From the NCBI RefSeq assembly GCF_026586625.1, contig NZ_JAODIW010000010.1, positions 270,728 through 334,727 of the forward strand: a stretch of DNA of 64,000 bases, written 5' to 3'. A program made the position numbers and the translations under genes. This document shows positions 60,066-64,000 of the stretch, piece after piece. Source of the DNA: Halobium salinum. Lineage in GTDB: Archaea > Halobacteriota > Halobacteria > Halobacteriales > Haloferacaceae. The notes beneath the pieces were generated by a model. The model did not search any database. It worked only from the letters and a program-made list of their open reading frames with translations, and was not told the DNA's origin. The first letter of the stretch is position 1; every line of letters begins with the position of its first letter.

Positions 60066-61094
60066 ATGTCCGAACTCGACCCCGAACTGGCCGCCGTCGT
60101 CCGCGACATCGAGGCGACGGGGGTGCCCCAGTGGCACGCGCTCTCCGTCGCGGGCGCCCGCCGCGTCGAAGACGAACTGTTCACGACCGACGCGTCGGTG
60201 CCGGTCGGTTCCGTCAGGAATCTCGCCTTCGAGGGGCCACACGGCGAGGTGCCCGTCCGAGTGTACCGGCCCGAGCGCGACGACGAAGCCGACGACGCGA
60301 GCGACGGTGGCGGCGCCGCAGGCGACGGCGGGGAGTCCGGACGCGACCCGCTCCCGACGGTCGTCTTCTTCCACGGCGGCGGCTTCGTGATGGGGACGCT
60401 CGACTCCGCGGGCGACCTCTGTCGGCGCCTCGCCTCGCGGGCGGACTGCGTCGTCGTCTCCGTCGACTACCACCTCGCGCCCGAACACCGGTTCCCGGTC
60501 GCCGTCGACGACGCCTTCGCCGCGCTCCGCTGGACCGCCGCCAACGCCCGGGCGTTCGGCGGCGACCCCGACCGACTGGGTGTCGCCGGCAGCAGCGCCG
60601 GCGGGGCGCTCGCGGCGGCGACGGCGCTCCGGGCACGGGAAGCGGCGGACCGGGAGGTCGGCGGCGCTCCGGCACTCCGGCACCTGCTCCTGTTCTACCC
60701 GATGCTCGACCGGGACCTCGACCGCGAGTCCTACGCGGCGAACGCCGACGGGCCCCTGCTCACCCGGGCGGACGTGCGCTGGTTCTGGGAACAGTATCTC
60801 CGGAGCCCGGTCGACGCCGCGAACCCCTACGCCGCCCCCCTCCGAGCACCCGACCTCGGTGGCCTCCCGCCGTCGACGGTCGTCACCGCCGGCCGCGACC
60901 CGCTCCGCGACGAGGGGGACGCCTTCGCCGGCCGGCTCGACGCGGCGGACGTGCCGACCGACCACCTCCACTACCCGCGGATGTGCCACGGCTTCCTCAG
61001 CCTCGCCGACCGGGTCGGCGCCGCCGACGCCGCCTTCGACGACGTGGCGGCGCGGACGCGCGAGCATCTCGGCGTCGACGGGGGCGACGGGTAA
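60066..61094 (+). CDS. Alpha/beta hydrolase, hormone-sensitive-lipase (type IV esterase) family
   Basis: A 342-residue esterase/lipase. The oxyanion-hole motif FFHGGGFVMG is at about 101-110 and the nucleophile motif GSSAGGALAAAT at about 175-186 (Ser177). A C-terminal MCHGFLSLADRVGA carries the catalytic His, and TAGRDPLRDEGDAFAGRL the acid. It hydrolyses short-chain esters in the cytoplasm. It is divergent from kynureninase with 59 bases between. Confidence 0.88.
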   Translation: MSELDPELAAVVRDIEATGVPQWHALSVAGARRVEDELFTTDASVPVGSVRNLAFEGPHGEVPVRVYRPERDDEADDASDGGGAAGDGGESGRDPLPTVVFFHGGGFVMGTLDSAGDLCRRLASRADCVVVSVDYHLAPEHRFPVAVDDAFAALRWTAANARAFGGDPDRLGVAGSSAGGALAAATALRAREAADREVGGAPALRHLLLFYPMLDRDLDRESYAANADGPLLTRADVRWFWEQYLRSPVDAANPYAAPLRAPDLGGLPPSTVVTAGRDPLRDEGDAFAGRLDAADVPTDHLHYPRMCHGFLSLADRVGAADAAFDDVAARTREHLGVDGGDG

Positions 61095-61123
61095 ACGGGG
61101 AGGTCGAGCGACGGCCCGACGCG

Positions 61124-62251
61124 CTACTGCTCGGCGCTTCGGGTCGCCAGCCGTTCGTAGGCGTCCCACGACGGGTCGGACTCGGGCGGCTCCACCGACT
61201 CGTCGTCGACGACGACGCCCTCGCCTTCCTCCACTTCGCCGACGACCCCGACCGGCGTCCCTCGGGATTCGAGCGCCGCGACGACCGCGTCGCGGTCGGC
61301 GGGGTCGACGGTCAGGACGAGGGTCCCGGAACTCGTGCAGGTCCACGGGTCGATTCCGAGCGCGTCGCAGGTCTCGCGCACCGCGGGTCGCATCGGGACG
61401 CGGTCGCGCTCGACCGTCAGACGGACGCTCGCTCCGGCGGCGACCTCACAGAACGCGCCGAATAGGCCGCCCTCGGTCGCGTCGTGCATCGCGGTGACGC
61501 CGGCCCCGTCGTCGCCTCCGGCGTCGTCGTCCCCGACACTGCCGCCCACGGCGCCCTCTCCCCTCCCGGCGTCCGCGGCGGCCACCGCGTCCCGGACCGT
61601 CCGCGTCTCGTCGAGGCGGGCCTGCGCCGAGTCGAGGAGCGACGGGTCGAGCCCCTCTTCGACGACGGCCTCGGGAAACAGCGAGGTGAGGAGGCCGGTC
61701 GTCTCGACCGCCGGCCCCTTCGTGACGAGCACCGCGTCGCCGGGACGGGCACCGTCGGGGCGAATCACCTCCTCGGGGTCACCGACGGCGAAGGCGGTCG
61801 CACCGCCGACCCAGGAGTAGGAGACGCCGCCGTACCGGGCGGTGTGGCCCGTGACGATGCTGATGCCGAGGTCGCGACACTCCTCGTCGATTGCGGCCCA
61901 CACCTCGGCGAACTCCGCGTCGGTCATCTCCGGCGGGAGGGTAAAGGAGACCGCGAGGTGGGAGGGCGGGAAGCCGGAGACGGCCACGTCCGAGAGGACG
62001 ACGTGGAGCGCGAAGCGGGCGGCGCGGTCGAAGCCAAGTGCCGGGAGGATGGAGAGCGGGTCAGTGGCCATCACGAGGCCCGTCTTCCCGACCTCCGCGG
62101 TAGTACCTGACCGCTCCGTCCCACCCAAATCGAGCATCCCGAAGTCGACGCCGTGTTTCGGGCCGATAGCCACGTCGTCGCGCTCGGCGCCGAGTCGGGG
62201 GTAGATGTGTTCGTCGAAGAAGTCGCGGTCGACTTTCCCGAGGTCGGTCAT
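61124..62251 (-). CDS. AIR synthase-related protein (HypE/PurM-like)
   Basis: A 375-residue two-domain ATP-binding protein of the HypE/PurM/SelD fold. The N-terminal half has VATDPLS-like ATP-site segments (GLVMATDPLSILPALGFDRA) and AGFPPSHLAVSFTLPPEMTD. The C-terminal half has VLVTKGPAVETTGLLTSLFP, AMHDATEGGLFGAFCEV and CTSSGTLVLTV. Archaeal relatives next to no hydrogenase genes exist, and their role is unknown. A low-complexity Gly/Asp insert near 260-280 is halophile-like. The start at 62251 (MTDLGKVDRDFFDEHIYPRL) fits the family; the frame is open to 62431 without homology. Confidence 0.78.
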   Translation of the reverse strand: MTDLGKVDRDFFDEHIYPRLGAERDDVAIGPKHGVDFGMLDLGGTERSGTTAEVGKTGLVMATDPLSILPALGFDRAARFALHVVLSDVAVSGFPPSHLAVSFTLPPEMTDAEFAEVWAAIDEECRDLGISIVTGHTARYGGVSYSWVGGATAFAVGDPEEVIRPDGARPGDAVLVTKGPAVETTGLLTSLFPEAVVEEGLDPSLLDSAQARLDETRTVRDAVAAADAGRGEGAVGGSVGDDDAGGDDGAGVTAMHDATEGGLFGAFCEVAAGASVRLTVERDRVPMRPAVRETCDALGIDPWTCTSSGTLVLTVDPADRDAVVAALESRGTPVGVVGEVEEGEGVVVDDESVEPPESDPSWDAYERLATRSAEQ

Positions 62252-62464
62252 CGTTCTCGGTGGGGTCGCCGTCGATAAAGGCGTGCCGAGGTTCCGACGT
62301 GGAGCGGGGACCTCGACCGAGCCGACACCCGGTCGGTCAACTGGCGGGGTGGGGTTCCGGAAGTCGGGGGCTGCCGAAAGGCACTGCACAGTGACCGTCT
62401 CGAACTCGCCGCTCACGAACACCGACCACAACGCTCACGCTACGTCGACGACAACCCGAGAGTA

Positions 62465-62935
62465 GTGACCAGAGAGGGTGTCTTCGAGGTCGAGTACGAC
62501 GACGGCGACGAGGACTACGAGGCGGCAGTGTCGGTTAGATACGCCGTCTTCGTCGAGGAACAGGGCGTTCCGGAGGACCTCGAACTCGACGAACACGAGG
62601 CCGACGCGGTGCACTTCGTCGCCTACGACGAGGGGGAGCCGGTCGGCGCCGCCCGCCTGCGCGACTACGGCGACGGGGACGCGAAGGTCGAGCGCGTCGC
62701 CGTCCTCGTCGACCGACGGGGGGAGGGCTGGGGTGGCCGACTGATGGACGCCGTCGAGGCGGCCGCCGCCGAACGCGGGTTCGACCGACTGGTGCTCAAC
62801 TCACAGACCCACGCCGCCGGCTTCTACCGCCGCCGCGGCTACGAGCAGGTCGGCGGGGAGTTCGAGGAGGCCGGGATTCCCCACGTAACGATGGTGAAAT
62901 CCGTAGCGAGCGCCGACGACGGGTCGACCGTCTGA
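62465..62935 (+). CDS. GNAT-family acetyltransferase
   Basis: A 156-residue N-acetyltransferase starting at GTG. Acetyl-CoA binding shows as VERVAVLVDRRGEGWGGRLM (R/Q-x2-G-x-G/A), with AVSVRYAVFVEEQGVPEDLE near the N terminus as in the ElaA/YjcF subfamily and GFYRRRGYEQVGGEFEEAGI near the C terminus. It acetylates an unknown amine or protein. Not linked to its neighbours by function. Confidence 0.82.
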   Translation: MTREGVFEVEYDDGDEDYEAAVSVRYAVFVEEQGVPEDLELDEHEADAVHFVAYDEGEPVGAARLRDYGDGDAKVERVAVLVDRRGEGWGGRLMDAVEAAAAERGFDRLVLNSQTHAAGFYRRRGYEQVGGEFEEAGIPHVTMVKSVASADDGSTV

Positions 62936-63004
62936 GACCTGCCCCGGAGCCGTCCGAGCCACCGGAGTCCGCATCCCTTTTCGACTCCTCCCCGAAGAGC
63001 CACC

Positions 63005-63838
63005 ATGACAGACGCCGCCGCCCGCGACCCGCTCGACTTCGTCGACACCGACAGCCCGCTCGTCGGAATGGTCCACCTCCCGCCGCTCCCGGGCGCTCCA
63101 CGGTACGAGGGTGACCGCGAGGCCGTTCGAGGACGGGCCGTCGCCGACGCCGAAACCCTCGCCGAAGGCGGCGTCGACGCCGTGCTCGTCGAGAACTTCG
63201 GCGACGCGCCGTTCTACCCCGACGACGTCCCGAAACACGTCGTGAGCGAGTTGACCGCCGCGGTCGGCGCCGTCCGTCGGGCGGTCGACCTCCCGGTCGG
63301 CGTCAACGTCCTCAGAAACGACGCCGAAGCCGCGCTCTCGGTCGCCGCGGCCGCGGGGGCGAGCTTCGTCCGCGTCAACGTCCACAGCGGCGCTCGCGTC
63401 ACCGACCAGGGTGTCGTCGAGGGGCGCGCCCACGAGACGATGCGCCTCCGCGAGCGCATCGACGCGGCCGACGTACGGGTGTTCGCCGACGTGGACGTGA
63501 AACACTCGGCGCCGTTGTCGAGCCGGGATTCCCTCGACGACGCCGTCGCGGAGACGGTCGAACGCGGACTGGCGGACGGGCTAATCGTCTCCGGGGCGGG
63601 GACGGGCGAGGCCGTCGACGCCGACCGGCTCCGGCGCGTCGTCGACCGGCGGGACGACCTCGGGCTCGACGCGCCGGTGCTCGTCGGCAGCGGCGTCACG
63701 ACCGACTCGGTCGCGGACCTGCTCTCGGTCGCCGACGGGGCTATCGTCGGGACGGCGCTGAAAGAGGACGGCGTGACGACGAACCCGGTCGACCGCGAGC
63801 GGGTGGTGGCGTTGGTGTCGGCCGCGGCGGGGCGCTGA
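63005..63838 (+). CDS. BtpA/SgcQ-family TIM-barrel protein
   Basis: A 277-residue protein of the BtpA family. LVGMVHLPPLPGAPRYEG, VLVENFGDAPFYPDDVPKHV, GVNVLRNDAEAALSVAAAAG, FVRVNVHSGARVTDQGVVEG and VLVGSGVTTDSVADLL are typical. Members include BtpA (photosystem I biogenesis in cyanobacteria) and SgcQ-like proteins near nucleoside kinases; the archaeal role is unknown. The fold resembles the phosphate-binding TIM barrels. Confidence 0.85.
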   Translation: MTDAAARDPLDFVDTDSPLVGMVHLPPLPGAPRYEGDREAVRGRAVADAETLAEGGVDAVLVENFGDAPFYPDDVPKHVVSELTAAVGAVRRAVDLPVGVNVLRNDAEAALSVAAAAGASFVRVNVHSGARVTDQGVVEGRAHETMRLRERIDAADVRVFADVDVKHSAPLSSRDSLDDAVAETVERGLADGLIVSGAGTGEAVDADRLRRVVDRRDDLGLDAPVLVGSGVTTDSVADLLSVADGAIVGTALKEDGVTTNPVDRERVVALVSAAAGR

Positions 63839-63860
63839 CTCGCGTCGACTCACCCGGGGT

Positions 63861-64000
63861 TCAGTTCCCCAGTTCCTCCTCGACGAGCTTCGCGGCCTTC
63901 GTCACCGCGCCGACCGAGGAGAGGTGGCCGGCGCCGACGCTCGCCTTCATCGCCTTCGCGGCCGACCCCGTGACGACGCTCGGGCCGAGTTGGGCGACGG
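63861..64000 (-). CDS. C-terminal end of an unidentified protein (truncated by the window)
   Basis: An open minus-strand frame ends TGA at 63861-63863 and encodes at least 45 residues, including LGPSVVTGSAAKAMKASVGA and SSVGAVTKAAKLVEEELGN. It is Ala/Val/Lys-rich helical sequence with chromosome-like codon use. The family cannot be told from this piece. Confidence 0.6.
   Translation of the reverse strand, partial: VAQLGPSVVTGSAAKAMKASVGAGHLSSVGAVTKAAKLVEEELGN

Overview
The window is a piece of a high-GC haloarchaeal chromosome (class Halobacteria). The evidence is the archaeal lineage of its core genes (GHMP-type shikimate kinase, digeranylgeranylglyceryl phosphate synthase of the UbiA family, halocyanin, RAD55-like ATPase, HalOD1 and DUF5798 proteins), strongly acidic proteins with strong G/C preference at third codon positions, Tat-type lipoproteins, and TATA-like boxes about 25-30 bases before near-leaderless starts. 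The genus cannot be read from the sequence.

Left flank (1-21,025): ordinary chromosome. It holds a GT4 glycosyltransferase, a shikimate kinase / chorismate mutase pair, a nuclease lipoprotein, carbonic anhydrase, a methyltransferase, an aminotransferase, a UspA-phosphate transporter pair, CBS and SurE proteins, halocyanin, a membrane polysaccharide pair (deacetylase plus GT2 synthase), a cysteine synthase-like enzyme, a RAD55-like ATPase and a UbiA prenyltransferase. It ends at tRNA-Arg(TCG).

Centre (21,101-52,915): an AT-richer integrated element of about 31.8 kb. The tRNA 3' end (attL, 21,088-21,100) is repeated exactly at 52,903-52,915 (attR), next to a tyrosine recombinase gene. The element is a mosaic. 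A restriction arm has an Mrr-like nuclease and a DUF262-HNH protein. A replication arm has an HUH Rep-like protein, a winged-helix protein and an inverted repeat. Next come small regulators with a serine recombinase, then a pentapeptide-repeat membrane protein. A nested-repeat zone at 33,985-39,608 contains an unrecognised HTH gene overlapping an Mre11-like phosphoesterase gene, beside two differently decayed copies of one gene. After that come small membrane proteins, a second tyrosine recombinase, a candidate structured RNA, a solitary DNA methyltransferase and a complete type I restriction-modification operon (hsdM-hsdS-hsdR).

Right flank (52,916-64,000): ordinary chromosome again, with a zinc-ribbon protein, a Gfo/Idh/MocA oxidoreductase, a HalOD1 protein, a Tat-exported deacylase, a histidine kinase, kynureninase, an alpha/beta hydrolase, a HypE-like AIR-synthase protein, an acetyltransferase and a BtpA-family protein.

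The strongest candidates for undescribed biology lie in the 34-39.6 kb zone. Five copies of a 19-base core occur there in nested inverted and direct arrangements around the HTH/phosphoesterase pair. Two further candidates are a six-copy intergenic motif between 29.4 and 41.9 kb and a run of five hairpins at 43.24-43.42 kb.
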